Part shown: positions 11,802 to 25,898 of the stretch, piece by piece
How the letters are laid out: every line of letters begins with the position of its first letter
Numbering within the stretch: position 1 is the first letter of the stretch
Assembly (NCBI GenBank): GCA_003864495.1
Contig: PEDN01001357.1
Span: 558,001-622,000, forward strand
DNA: 64,000 nt
Direction of reading: 5' to 3'
Source of the DNA: Nemopilema nomurai
Lineage: Eukaryota; Cnidaria; Scyphozoa; Rhizostomeae; Rhizostomatidae
Program-made: the position numbers and the translations under genes
Notes under the pieces: generated by a model
Told to the model about the DNA's origin: nothing
The model's input: only the letters and a program-made list of their open reading frames with translations
The model's database searches: none

Positions 11802-13189
11802 TTATAGAAACCATTTGATAATTTTAAACCCTCCTTGAAAGGAATTTATTGTTGCATCAGTACATCTGATGGTTGGTGATTTTTCCATGCTGATAGTGCT
11901 TATAGTAATTCATGTAATTTACAAAAAGCAGCGAAGAAAATACCATGCTCTTGAAGCTGTTCAATTTACATATTAGAGATCCTATCTTATTACTTATTGT
12001 AGTTTAGAAAAATCACATAATTTGTTCTGCTCACATGCCAACTTAGTAAATGCATTTGATCTATCAAATTAGCTTGAATGTTTTATGATGATTCAAGATT
12101 ATATGGCATTTTAGCTGAGAGAAAGGATCCTTGGTAGTGTTTAGAAACTGTAAGTATGGCATCAAAAATCAGTGAAGCTGGATAGGCTTCTGAAGAGCAA
12201 AAAACTATGCAGAAAAAGCCACACATTCTAGAAAACTATAGGGGTCTGGCAATAAAAATAAAAGGTCAATTGTTTTTATAACATTGCATAAAATTAAGAG
12301 GTATTTCTTAGAGACACATTGTTTTAATAATTATTGTGTCCAGCCGTAATTGGCTTTTTTTTCCAAACATCAATGATTGCTTATTTTTCAATGTATTTGG
12401 AATCAGAATCAGATTCTGCACAAATATAGCTTGTTTCGTTTTTCTGTTACTGGATCAATATTTGTCTTGTTTGTTTCATCATGGTACGTTATATTGATCA
12501 GCTAATCTGGAAAAGGCAAGCTGATAATAGTAATCATTTTTAATTGTTTAAATGGTAAGGGATTATAATTGGTTGCAAGGGATACAGCTGGTTTCATTAT
12601 AGCCTCGTGAAAACTCACAATGATTTATTGTTAGGAGGTTTGTAAATGCCAAATAGTAAATATTGATTATCAAGACACAACTTTTAGTTATTTACCTAAA
12701 TATGCATGAAAAAAATGTGATTTTCAAGTAGATCAAATAGAAACAGTTTTGTTAGAGTGACATATGCTTTATAATCATGCTTTTCGTTTGTTACTCATAC
12801 TCTCTTAATCTATGTACATTGTTATAAAAGTATAAACAAAGTAATACAGTACTCAATACATTTGCAAATAGCGACATATTTATGTGTGTTGAAGGAGGAG
12901 AAAAGAGTACATTTTGTATCTCTACAAGCCTGTATTTATATTAAAGTATGTCTCTTTCCACTTCTCCAATATACAAACATGTGTTATAAAAGTATGCATA
13001 ACAGTGTTATGTATGGGTCAAATAGTACAGTGATGTCAAATGTGTATGTTTTTAAGCTTGAGTGAAGATGAGTTTCTGATCAGAATCAACTAAATGATAA
13101 CCCACTCACAACAAGAACTGTAATATCACAAAGAAAACCATTTGTTATTTCCATTGTCCAGCCTTTAGATAATACAGCTTATGCTAAGC
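11802..13189. other. Intergenic between convergent genes
   Basis: It contains the 3' UTR of the MORN gene (candidate poly(A) signal 12251-12256) and AT-rich spacer. The minus-strand FN2 gene ends at 13190. No further gene is supported. Confidence 0.45.
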
Positions 13190-14087
13190 TCAGGTTGTGC
13201 ATTCGTTTTCTAAACAGCAAAAGCCCCATAACGCATCCTTGTCATAGTCTCTAGTTGTACTACACCACAGGTGCCGTCTTTGTTCTGAGGTACAGTCATG
13301 GTACATCCTTCCATTATGTTTAAATGGGAAATGACAACACGAATTTCCAGAATTGCCTCCGAATGTCTCAACGCTGCATGCCGATTTCTTTCCAGGTATC
13401 TCTGTCGCAGGTTTCACTGGTTTCAACTCTTGGTCTTTTTCGGGCCTTTTTTCTTCTTCTTCGGTGCTTTCCTTAACGTCGTGCAAAATTGTTCCTTGGG
13501 ATGAAGGCATAATTGCTACATGTCTTTTACTGTTTAGTAAATTTTTCAGACATTTGTCAAACTTCCTTTTTTGACTTCTAATCAATATCTATGATTCACA
13601 CTGACACTTCTAACCAACGAATGGAGAAACAAAGAAACTCTACTTTCGTAATAATATCAAACTTTTAGGGCTTAACTAGCAAAAATGTTTCACACCTATA
13701 GCGTTACATTGTTTTGCATGTATAAAATATAATGTTTTAAAATATGTTGAAAGTATGTTTTAAAATAAAATATGTTTTGCATTTTTAATGCTTGTACCTA
13801 ATGGTAGTCTGGATATTTCTACTTCCACGAATTCTCCATCACAATCTCCAGGCATCAGTGTAAACGACTCTTTTCCTGCTAGTAAAAGGTTAGCATCGTT
13901 TTTAGCAACTCTTGCCGATATACTACCGGCTCCATTCTGACAACACTTTGCACCTTTTGAAATACCGTGTTCAATTTGTATATTTTCCCTTCGATCACGA
14001 ACTCTTTTTTCCCCTGGCTTCCCACGCTTCTGGTAATGGCAACTGGTTCTCCATAATTGTTGATAAATTTTATCAGGTTGCAGCGCT
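13190..14087 (-). CDS. Fibronectin type II domain protein (5' part not resolved)
   Basis: Two exons are supported. The last (about 13190-13498) encodes an E/K/P-rich linker and then a C-terminal fibronectin type II module, with CCHFPFKHNGRMYHDC, a WCST motif and WGFCC, the Cys and aromatic pattern of FN2. The exon before it (13798-14087) opens for 96 codons in the frame that splices in phase 1 onto the linker. It holds one single Cys, an adjacent CC pair and a further Cys in a PGDCDG motif. I do not recognise that domain. The exact acceptor of the last exon is uncertain (CAAG just before 13498 is my preferred site). No signal-peptide exon was found in the 500 bp before the lectin gene, so the gene is 5'-incomplete. 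FN2 modules bind collagen-like or glycan ligands outside the cell. Confidence 0.6.
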
Positions 14088-14585
14088 CTAGAATTGGAAC
14101 ATTATGCATTTCAGATATGTTTATCTTGCTAAGGTTTTCGCAACATATTTTGGCAGCTTGAATCTGCGTGATCTAAACCCAAAGAGGGGAGTACAGAATT
14201 TCTTGGGGGCGGTTATAAAATCATGGTTTTTTGTAAGTTTCCCAAGACAAAGAATGATTTTACAAGCTTCAAACACACCCTGCCCAACAAGTTTTTATGA
14301 ATATGCTCTATTTCATAGTTTAGAATAAAGCTATAGTCAAGTTTTTATGTGCAAGGATGATGATTTTTTCCATAAGAAAGACAAGACAAAAGCTCGAATG
14401 CAGTTATGAATAGGGTTTTTAAATTCTGTATAAAATTAAACTATAGTTAACTTCTTTAAAAGTTCTTTTGCAATAATTTTGTGCAAAAGCAATGACTTTA
14501 CCCAACCGAAAAGGCAAAGCGCAGTTTTCACTACAATGTCACACTTGTTATTTCCTTTTGTCACATTTGCACTATTTGCACCATT

Positions 14586-17500
14586 CTAAAGAAGAGCCCT
14601 CAGCCCTGCCCCCAAGGCACCGTGAGTCAATATCAAACTATACAGCAAAAACAGACCGCCGTTTTTGAATTTCTCTTTCTCTCCTTCTCCCGATTTCACT
14701 AGATTTGGATGGTTTTCGAAACCTCCTGGTTTCATTGCCTTTGAACCTTTGCTTCCCAGTGCAACTGATTTTGATCCGTCAGTACTAGGAGATGCTGTTG
14801 CCGGGGGTTTTTGCTCTGTAGTTGATGTAGAGACGGTGGTATCTTGGTTTGGTCGCAAAGTCGGTGTCAATGAACTCACTGATTTCTGATCTTTAAAAAC
14901 ATTGTTTCATGTTAACAAATGATAGACTCAAATTCATAGCCACCATCATGAACTCATTACCAGGTGATCAATCAAGCGGGCAATCACCATTATGATCAAT
15001 CAATCATCATGATAATCATAAGCTAGTGATCGATCAAGATCATCAGCAGCTGCAATCGTTATAGTATCAATATATTCGTATAGATGAATGTAACTAGATT
15101 TACAATTACCATTAGATAATAGTTAGTACAACCCAAGCGGTTGGAGAGCGGAAACACGTCCTTTAAAGGGGATTGAAGCATATTTAAATGACAACGAGCC
15201 ATCAAGCTCGAACTGTCAATCATACGTCAACTAATCACAAGTATCCATCTACCATTTCACGTGGTCACTTCCACTGTAAATTGCACGTGATATGCCTTTG
15301 AATCTTCTTCACGTGCACAGTTACAATGTGACTTAACTGCGCAGGCTCTGTACTGTCTACTTTCAGAAAGTGTTCGATCTATGCTTCTATTCTCTTCAAG
15401 CAATAACTATTTCATACCGTACTCACCAATTTTCTCACAAATCCCATAATGCTTCTCGTCACATTCCACTGAAAACCATGTCCCATCCTGCCCCGCAGCA
15501 CCACAATCTTGCAATGCATTGCTATTCGCAGGTTGCCTTGGTGACCAGTTCATGAAATTCATGACAAGAAGTTTTGTCCTATGCCATATCCACTGGTTTG
15601 GGCCCTCAACGTTTAGGCCTAGAGAGAAATTTGCACACAATTATCAATAGAGAATTGACCTACAGGGAGAAAGTATTGCCAAAGAAATTTTATCTCAACA
15701 ATTTGCTCAATATTTCTACTTTTGGGCTATACGTTAACAGAGATTATCAGTAATGATGGTGCTTTCAAGTTTAACGCGCAACATTTTTATGTTCGTTTAG
15801 CTACAACAAAAGGGATCTTATGGAAAAGAACTTTGGTTCAGTATTTGAGCTATAATGCAGGTTCACAGTTCTCTTGATTATAGTCTTGCCAATAGGCCAA
15901 ATGCAGGTTAAACCCGCTGCTGGCTGCATTACATCATAGTCTATATTTTAACCTAGGCTCATGACGTAAACATATGCCAAATATGATCTCATTCACTTAT
16001 TTGTTGAAAAGAGAGTCTTTGAGCAGATTATTTTCAATATTGAGGTGCTTGATACACTTTCATGGCAATAAGTTTTCATTAATATTAAAATTCGAGCAAG
16101 TGCCAATCTACTCGAAGTATTTACAGTTAAATGAAAAGAGCATTGCATTGCACTAGAGAAATTTCCATTGTGCCCATAGATACACACATTTTCGCACTCT
16201 TCTCCATAAAGCATGCTGCCTCCTAGACTATGCCTACCAAGCTTTGCAGACTTACCATTTTTTACAAATGCCTTGAAATGCAAAATGCCATTACATATAA
16301 GGCCTAAGCATGTTGATATTGTTCCGTCAATTTGAGAAATTTCATAATTGTACCGTGCAATGCATGCACTGCTGAGATGCATACTGGAATACCTCACTGA
16401 AGAATGCCAGAAACGTCAACGAAAGCAAAGAATGATGTCTTAAAGGTAGTATGACTAAATTTCATTGATTTACACATGTAATTAGTACGCTAATCTGGTT
16501 TCCACTTCTACGCACAAGCCTTTTCTCCATTTTCAAAATCAGTAAGTTAAGCACCGCAAAGCGAGTGGTTCGTTTCTTGAGTTTTCCTTATGCCAGACAA
16601 CTCAAAGTAACAAAGGAGCCAGAAGTGATCCCTGTTACATTGTAACCGGATCGCTGTGTATTTCTGTAGCCTCGTCCCTATGCAAGTTTTTATATTACGC
16701 ATGCGTAGCGGCGAACTGCCACTCAACCACTGAATTTAGCATTTCATGAAAGGAGAAAAGGCTTATGCGTAGAAGTGGAAACCAGCCAGACAACTCAGCT
16801 AACAGAGGAGCCAGAAGCGAACCCTGTTACATTGTAACCGGATCGCTGTGTACTTGTGTAACCTCGTCCCCATGCAAGTATTTAATGCGCGTGCGTAGTA
16901 GCAAACTGTCACTTAACCACTGTATTTAGCATTTCAGTTTTAAACATTAAATGTTGATTGGTTTTGTGGTTAAAAGACAAATCTTGATAACCAAGAATAT
17001 GTGAGAAACCACGAAGTATTCTTCGTCTAAATCTTAACGCGACTAGAAATGCTGCCATAACATAAGGGAGGGAGTGGGAACTTTGTATCTAAGAGGGCTA
17101 CAGGCAATCTACTTACCAATCCAGAAAAACTCTTCATTCGGCAAGTTTGATTTCTTGATGAAGTCGTTCATTGACTCTTGGTCAAGCACGTTAGTCACCG
17201 TCGCCAAATACCCTCCAGCGCCTTCGCAGATGTCGCTGCTTTCGTAAAACCCATGCTTTGCCGCTGTCATTGAGTACATCTTTTGATTGGCTTGTCTTGA
17301 CCATTGTGGCTCAGGAATTTCATCGCGTTTTGTGTCTGTAATGGATGGAAACTGGTTGCTTAGATTAATCTGTTCAAGCCAACTAGCTTCTGCTAATTTT
17401 CAAGCATTGATGCTACGAGAATTTTCAGAGTATGCTACGATACCTTTAATATCAATGGTCAATACCAACATAAAACATACTTTTCTATATACTCTCAGTG

Positions 17501-18604
17501 CTTTAAACTTTATACTGTATGCTATATTCTTTATTATATGTACCATCGCCCATAAGCCCAGGGGCGTACATTGACGATTTGAAGTGAGGTGTAAAGACCA
17601 CGGGCGAGTTTAAAGAACGAAATTCAACTCTTGCTAGTCAATGTATAACTTATTTTACAGTCATTTATCGTGAATTGTAACTATTATATGTTCCTATCAA
17701 TTACGAGCAATTGAAATCCTTCCACGTGCTATGCCTAGTGTTTCCTACTGAAATTGTCCAACCCCCGGTTATATACCCCAAACTCCCCCGGTACGCCCCT
17801 GCAAAAGCCCCATGTTATATACCTAATTTGGAAAATCAGGCCCTCAGCTAATGATGTTAGTTTGTGGTGATAATGCAAATGATAATACATGCCTTGTTGC
17901 TTATAATACCAGGCATGTATTGGGGACTGTCAAAGTTAAAGCAAGATATATACGTAAACGTGCAATGCACTCTATACACCCAATCTAATGAACATTTGCC
18001 TAATGAACATTAGCCTATGTGCAGACTTTGTCCTGCGAGATACGAAGAATCTGCTCACAGGCTAATGGTGATAAGATCTTGACCTCACAATTTCGATAAG
18101 AGAATCTATGGTGTCTTTACCACCACAACCATACTCATCGAACAGCATTTGCTAGCTCTACCTTCATATATCACTGTCTACCATCGCTGTTGATTCGATA
18201 AGTCCCTTGCAAATAATAAGAGCCAGCATTGACCTTCAACCACCTAAGAAACCAAAGTTTTTAGATGGTTGGAAATCTCATTTGGCCAAGATCGTTTATG
18301 GGTGATATGGGTAAGATAGGAATGAGGAAGATAGGATAGGAAGACATTTTTGTAAAAATTAGCTGTACCTAGATTTGCAATTGGCCCTTTTTGATCGTCT
18401 CACTTAGAAATACGCGCAGTCTGTAATGCTACTAAGAAACTACGGACATTGCATTGCAACTTTCATTTAGGCTGGATGCGAAGCATACATACCTCTAAAG
18501 TGCTTTTGTCCGCGGACTTTTCCCATGCGAAATCCATTCAGTTGTACATGACAAAAAACTGCAGACAAAATAGAAACAGTCAGCAATTTTATTAAGGTAT
18601 CCAT
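14586..18604 (-). CDS. C-type lectin-domain protein, secreted or GPI-anchored
   Basis: Four minus-strand exons (18493-18604, 17117-17335, 15427-15618, 14586-14878), every junction phase 1, give 271 residues. Exon 1 encodes a signal peptide (MDTLIKLLTVSILSAVFC). Exons 2 and 3 encode one C-type lectin fold, with GGYLAT, the FFWIG strand completed across the junction, WIWH, and four Cys in the canonical places (ICEG, QDCG, VEC, ICEK). Exon 4 is a Ser/Thr/Pro-rich stalk, then a basic stretch, then a hydrophobic end (GGLFLLYSLILTHGALGAGL) that looks like a GPI-attachment signal or single membrane anchor. The calcium/sugar motifs are changed: QPA in place of EPN/QPD, and WFS in place of WND. Classical calcium-dependent sugar binding is therefore doubtful. 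Such proteins usually act in cell-surface recognition. Introns are large and carry mobile elements. Confidence 0.82.
14940..15050. repeat. ATCA/GATC-rich simple-sequence tract
   Basis: Within intron 3 of the lectin gene, the motifs GATCAATCA, ATCATCATGATAATCAT and GATCGATCAAGATCATCA follow one another with little other sequence. This is a degenerate short-period repeat. Confidence 0.5.
16495..16785. mobile_element. Candidate MITE with 34-bp terminal inverted repeats
   Basis: The segment starting CTGGTTTCCACTTCTACGCA at 16495-16528 recurs as its reverse complement at 16752-16785 with one mismatch (CGCACAAG versus CGCATAAG). The 291-bp interval has no long open frame. It lies in lectin intron 2. 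No clear target-site duplication is visible, perhaps because a direct repeat abuts its right edge. Confidence 0.6.
16592..16937. repeat. Diverged 193-bp-period direct duplication overlapping the TIR element
   Basis: Two copies start GCCAGACAACTCA at 16592 and 16785. Each continues through CCCTGTTACATTGTAACCGG, a CTCGTCCC segment, a TGCGTAG segment and ATTTAGCATTTCA. The copies differ by scattered substitutions. The first copy lies inside the inverted-repeat element and the second just outside it. Confidence 0.75.
17559..17801. mobile_element. hAT-type MITE
   Basis: A 243-bp segment begins CAGGGGCGTAC and ends GTACGCCCCTG, a perfect 11-bp inverted repeat of the type found at hAT transposon ends. 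The 8 bases before it (CATAAGCC) and after it (CAAAAGCC) match at seven of eight positions, as expected for the 8-bp hAT target-site duplication. It encodes nothing and sits in lectin intron 1. Confidence 0.82.
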
Positions 18605-20166
18605 ACTTGTTTTCCTTCTCTTTTGATCATTTTTTCTCAATGGTTTGCATTGTTTTGAGTGAAAAAGCAGTAATCAGGTTTTCAGCCTCGAAACCAGGAC
18701 AGGAGACCTGTGCAAGAGAGGTGATCACCACAGGTCAGTGAATCTGAATCAACAATGCACAAATACAATAAATATGCATAGGTAATGCATTCCGTTTGAC
18801 TGGTTTCTCTTGAAGGAGAGACTTATGATGTCTTTCATCCTCCAGACATAATTAATATGTAATTGTTACTTCGTACCTTTCAGGTAGCTAAGATAGAGTT
18901 CGATCTTATGTTTACTTCCCATGTTGTATAGCCTTTACTGCCATGATAGCTTAATTGTCCCTCTGCGATGTTTACTTACCATTACTGTATTGTTATCATT
19001 ACTAAAGACACGTGACCTGTGCCAATCAGGTTCTTTTACTATTTTGACAGGTATCTAGAATGTTGTACATTAATCTTGGTCATTAGGATAGCACATCAAT
19101 CTAGTGTTACAGATGAAAAAGAAAGGTGTCATTTTTTGATTCTACAGCGCTTATGACCATTGCTTTTACAGTTGCTTTTAATTCCCAATTCTATTGCAAA
19201 TAGACTAATAGATGTAGTCCTTTTCTAAATTGTCAAATTTCTGCCAATACAGTATATGCCGATATGTATATAGAGATTTGCTTTATCTTTTAACTAGATA
19301 AAGAAGCAGTTTCTCAAGCTCATTAGACATATACTATGTCATGAGACTTCAAATGAGGTTTAGAGAGTGCGAAATGAAATTGTATTGTGCCTTCCTATCG
19401 CAGCTACAAGGCAAGAAAGAAAGAATTTGCTGCTGATTTTCACTAGTATTAAGCAACAGATACATAAGCGAAAGGATTGTAAGAACATTCGTTCAACATT
19501 CTTCTGACTTGAATATGAAAAGCAGCATTTTATTGATACTCCCAACAGAAGATTTGCTCCGAAAACTTAGGCATCGCAGCTGTTTAGAATCAAGCTTCGC
19601 TTGCCTAAAGCTCGTGTTCTTTTGCCAGGCTTCGAAACTTGCTAAGGATCATGATGTTGTTTTTGTGCTAGAAAGCTTCAACTTAAACTATGTATTCTGC
19701 AGCAACACTGCCCTGCAGAACAACGAGTTGGAACTATAATTTAGATTATATGGTTGAATATAATCAAGGAGCAGTTTATTTCTTATAGTATACAGCTACA
19801 ATCCTCTATGTTCATGTGGAGAAACGAAGGACCTAAGATGTAGATCTCTCTAACTTCTGTACACCATAAAAGATATCTCTGCACCTAAATATGTTTACTT
19901 TAAGTAATTTGAAGAATCCAAAAATTTGGTACATATTTTTCATAAATGCGTAAAAAATGTAAGATAAACTGTCCTTTACATTATAACCAATATGAAATCA
20001 ATTACGAGGCTTTAGATTCACTGTAAGCAGCGTCTATTCACCTCTCTTGGAAAATTTGAATTCTGTGACGGAACAGAAGCGAGGCCAAAACAGCATGGTT
20101 AATCTCTATGACGATCAATGAAGGATGTAAACATGAGAATTTGTGTAACGAAGTCTCCTAATAAAC
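18605..20166. other. Intergenic between divergent lectin and PPP1R42 genes
   Basis: This 1.56-kb interval should contain both promoters. I see no CRE or TATA at convincing distance and no coding exon; the open frame at 19509-19739 has no support. Confidence 0.4.
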
Positions 20167-23220
<3,054 letters not shown>

Positions 23221-25308
23221 CATACATGCATAGACGGGAAGGTACGTAATTTTTTTATAACGAGCTTGTCTGATCTGAACTATCATTATATAACATGTTT
23301 CAGTCATTGGTCTTAATGATACCTACCGGGACATCTTTTAAACATCTAATGTGGTATGTGGTGAAGAAATTTCCCAACCACCCCTTTCATTGCCCATATG
23401 ATTTGGTGACATTTATTTTTAAGATGAACACTTTCGTTATAAACTAGGGATCAGTTTTCGTTCCACGGTCTGAAATAATATTTTACTTTTGAGAGCCTAT
23501 AAATATGTACATTTTGTATTTATCTGAGCGTACTTTTCCCAAATGCTCCACCACAGCAAATTCTTAAAAAATGCCTTAGCACTTACTAATACTGGCAGCC
23601 AACATGTTTCAAAATTTGTATTTTGTCAACACATTGAAGTGACCCGTATATACATTGAATTCAATTTTCTCTTCCTTTGGCAGCCCAGGCTTTCAGCATT
23701 TTGTTTGTCTGTGTGTTTAGTTGTTTGACTGTCTTAGACTGTTAAAAGCTATATCGTATCTCTTTATAGGTACAATGACGGTCTATGTATCTCTTTAAAC
23801 CGAACTGCAACCTGAAGGTTTGAGGCAACTGAGCTGCTTTCTTGGGGATTGCCTGTGCCAGGATTACCTAGTCATCGCCTAGCAAAATTTAGAACATTAG
23901 TTGTTCGGAGTATGCTTTCCCTACTCAAATTGTATTGAACTTGGGAACAAAATAATTCGATATTTGCAAGAGTTTTACCAACAGTGCAAAAGTATACACC
24001 TGTTGAAGTATCATAGCAGATTGATATGTAATAAAGATAACACTAATACCACTAATAAAACAAACAATACTTTCTTCTGCTAAGAACTCATTGATCCTAA
24101 ATAGATTCCAACTATATCGTCTTAGGTATATACAAGTTGCATTTTGTATATCCCAGCTTTTATTGGTCAAATTTCTCCACATAATTCTAACTTCTCTATA
24201 AAATCTCCTGTAGTCAGGGACAGTAACTTCCCATATCAAGAAATGAATAGGTGTGGAGTAGCTAGGTAGCCCTTCTTGGATCACGGCACCAATTGATGCT
24301 TTTGTGGTAAAGAAAATAAATTAACGGCAAATGGTCCTGGCAAGTAATTCAATTATTTCATTAACAGATGAATTTGAAATATCCTACTTCCCAATACCTG
24401 GTTTGGAGAAAATTTCCCTTCTTGCCACCAGTGATATTGGCTTAACTTTATGCAAGCCTAGTTGAATATTATCAATGTTGCATGAGATGTTCGCTAGGGA
24501 AATCTGCTAGCATTGAGTCCCTATTTGGATGTCATTTGAAGACAGTGAACGTTTTAAACACTCCTGTAATCTATAGTTTGTAATTTATAGTTGAAACATT
24601 TGCTTGTTAATAGATGTAAAAAGCAGTTTTGGAGTTTATTTTAATATAATCATTTATCATTGTGCTGCTTAATATGCTGAAAATATATCTAGTTGAAATA
24701 CGAATCGAAATTGGAAAAAATGTCGGTCTTTACTTTTGTCGAATACTCTTCTCGTGGGTTTGAAGGGTATGACAGTTGAGGCAGCCAGCAACCTCGCTCA
24801 CATCCATCAAGAAACAGCTTAGGTTACAAAGCTTCGGGGTTCATAACGAGGTTATCAAACCAAAGATGCCTTACTGAAGCCAATCTTTAAAGGCTTCCCT
24901 CCCCCTGGACTATTATAACTCTGTTTGCAAGTTTGGATCGGTCAGATCACCTCTAGTTTGTCTAAAAGTGGTGTACAAAAGCATTGATGTTATTAGCAGA
25001 GTCAATAAATTGGCGGCTCAACGGATAGGTGACCATGTCGACGTGACAAAAATTTCCAAAAAAGAAAGTTAAACGCGATGAAACTTCTATTCGTCTTTCC
25101 CTTTAAAGTTTTATTCTCAGATAAAAGAAAATATGAGCTGCTCTTACTGTCGAACCTCAACGCACGAAAAGTGTTTTCGAATGTTTTTTTCGAGTTCGAA
25201 TTTGCGCCGTGTTTCGAAACTGCAAGCATTTGCTACCGAACTATTTGAGCAAAATATCCTGCCATCAACCGAGAAGAAACGATTGGAAAACCTTGATATA
25301 TATCTAAA
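23221..25308. other. Intergenic, no gene seen
   Basis: About 2.1 kb of AT-rich spacer with the PPP1R42 3' end and the promoter of the next small gene. Open frames at 23901-24284 on both strands are short and without splice support. Confidence 0.4.
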
Positions 25309-25898
25309 ATGGGACAATCAATGTCATGTTTCCTGATAAGGAGATCCAGCTCATTTGATCCTTGTTGGGATGAAACTTATATAAATAGCCAAGGTTAGTT
25401 TTATTATGAATAAATGCTTTGAGGTAAAAAACTTCATAATTGAGTATTTTTCCATGAGTATTTAATCATGTTTCCACTGTTTCTCGAAATTGTTAGTTTT
25501 AAGTCTAGGGTTTGAGTTTAAAAATCCAAAATACTTTCAGGAACTCAAGTAAATCTTGCATGATTTTGTGCCATTAAATGGACGTTTGCTGTCTTCAGTA
25601 AACAATGTACTTGGAATAATTAATGCTTCCTAAGCTAAAACGACTTCTTTTCTATACAGCCATTAAGGAATTCAACAGAACGCTCTCTTTCGACGACGAG
25701 CATGAATCTTTCAAACTCGTTCGGTATGAGGAAGGCCTGACTTCACACAAAAGCAGACCAGAAGCAGATGAACAGCCTAAAGCATCTTCTAGTATGCAAG
25801 CAGGAGAAATGGCCAACACTTCACTTTGCGTGATTGGTAGAGCAATTACCCTTCTGCCTCAAGACGAAAATAGGAGTCCTCTTTTATATGACGATTGA
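25309..25898 (+). CDS. Small uncharacterised protein with myristoylation/palmitoylation-type N-terminus
   Basis: Two exons (25309-25393 and 25660-25898, phase 1) give 107 residues. The protein starts MGQSMSCFLIRRSSSFDPCW: Gly2 with Ser6 fits the N-myristoyltransferase consensus, and Cys7 is a likely palmitoylation site, so a membrane-tethered cytosolic protein is probable. After the junction the segment AIKEFNRTLSFDDEHESFKL is charged and possibly helical. The C-terminal half is Ser-, Glu- and Lys-rich and ends PLLYDD. I do not recognise the family. The acceptor (TTTTCTATACAG) and the clean phase match support the model. A longer upstream frame beginning near 25133 ends in a stop overlapping this start and is not joined here. 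Confidence 0.55.

Noticed and set aside
13879..14109. Minus-strand open frame overlapping the FN2-gene exon
   Set aside because: It stops before the donor at 13797 and does not splice in phase to the FN2 exon; the shifted frame does.
25133..25336. 67-codon open frame as a separate gene
   Set aside because: It ends where the better-supported MGQS start lies in another frame, has no splice continuation and no recognisable family.
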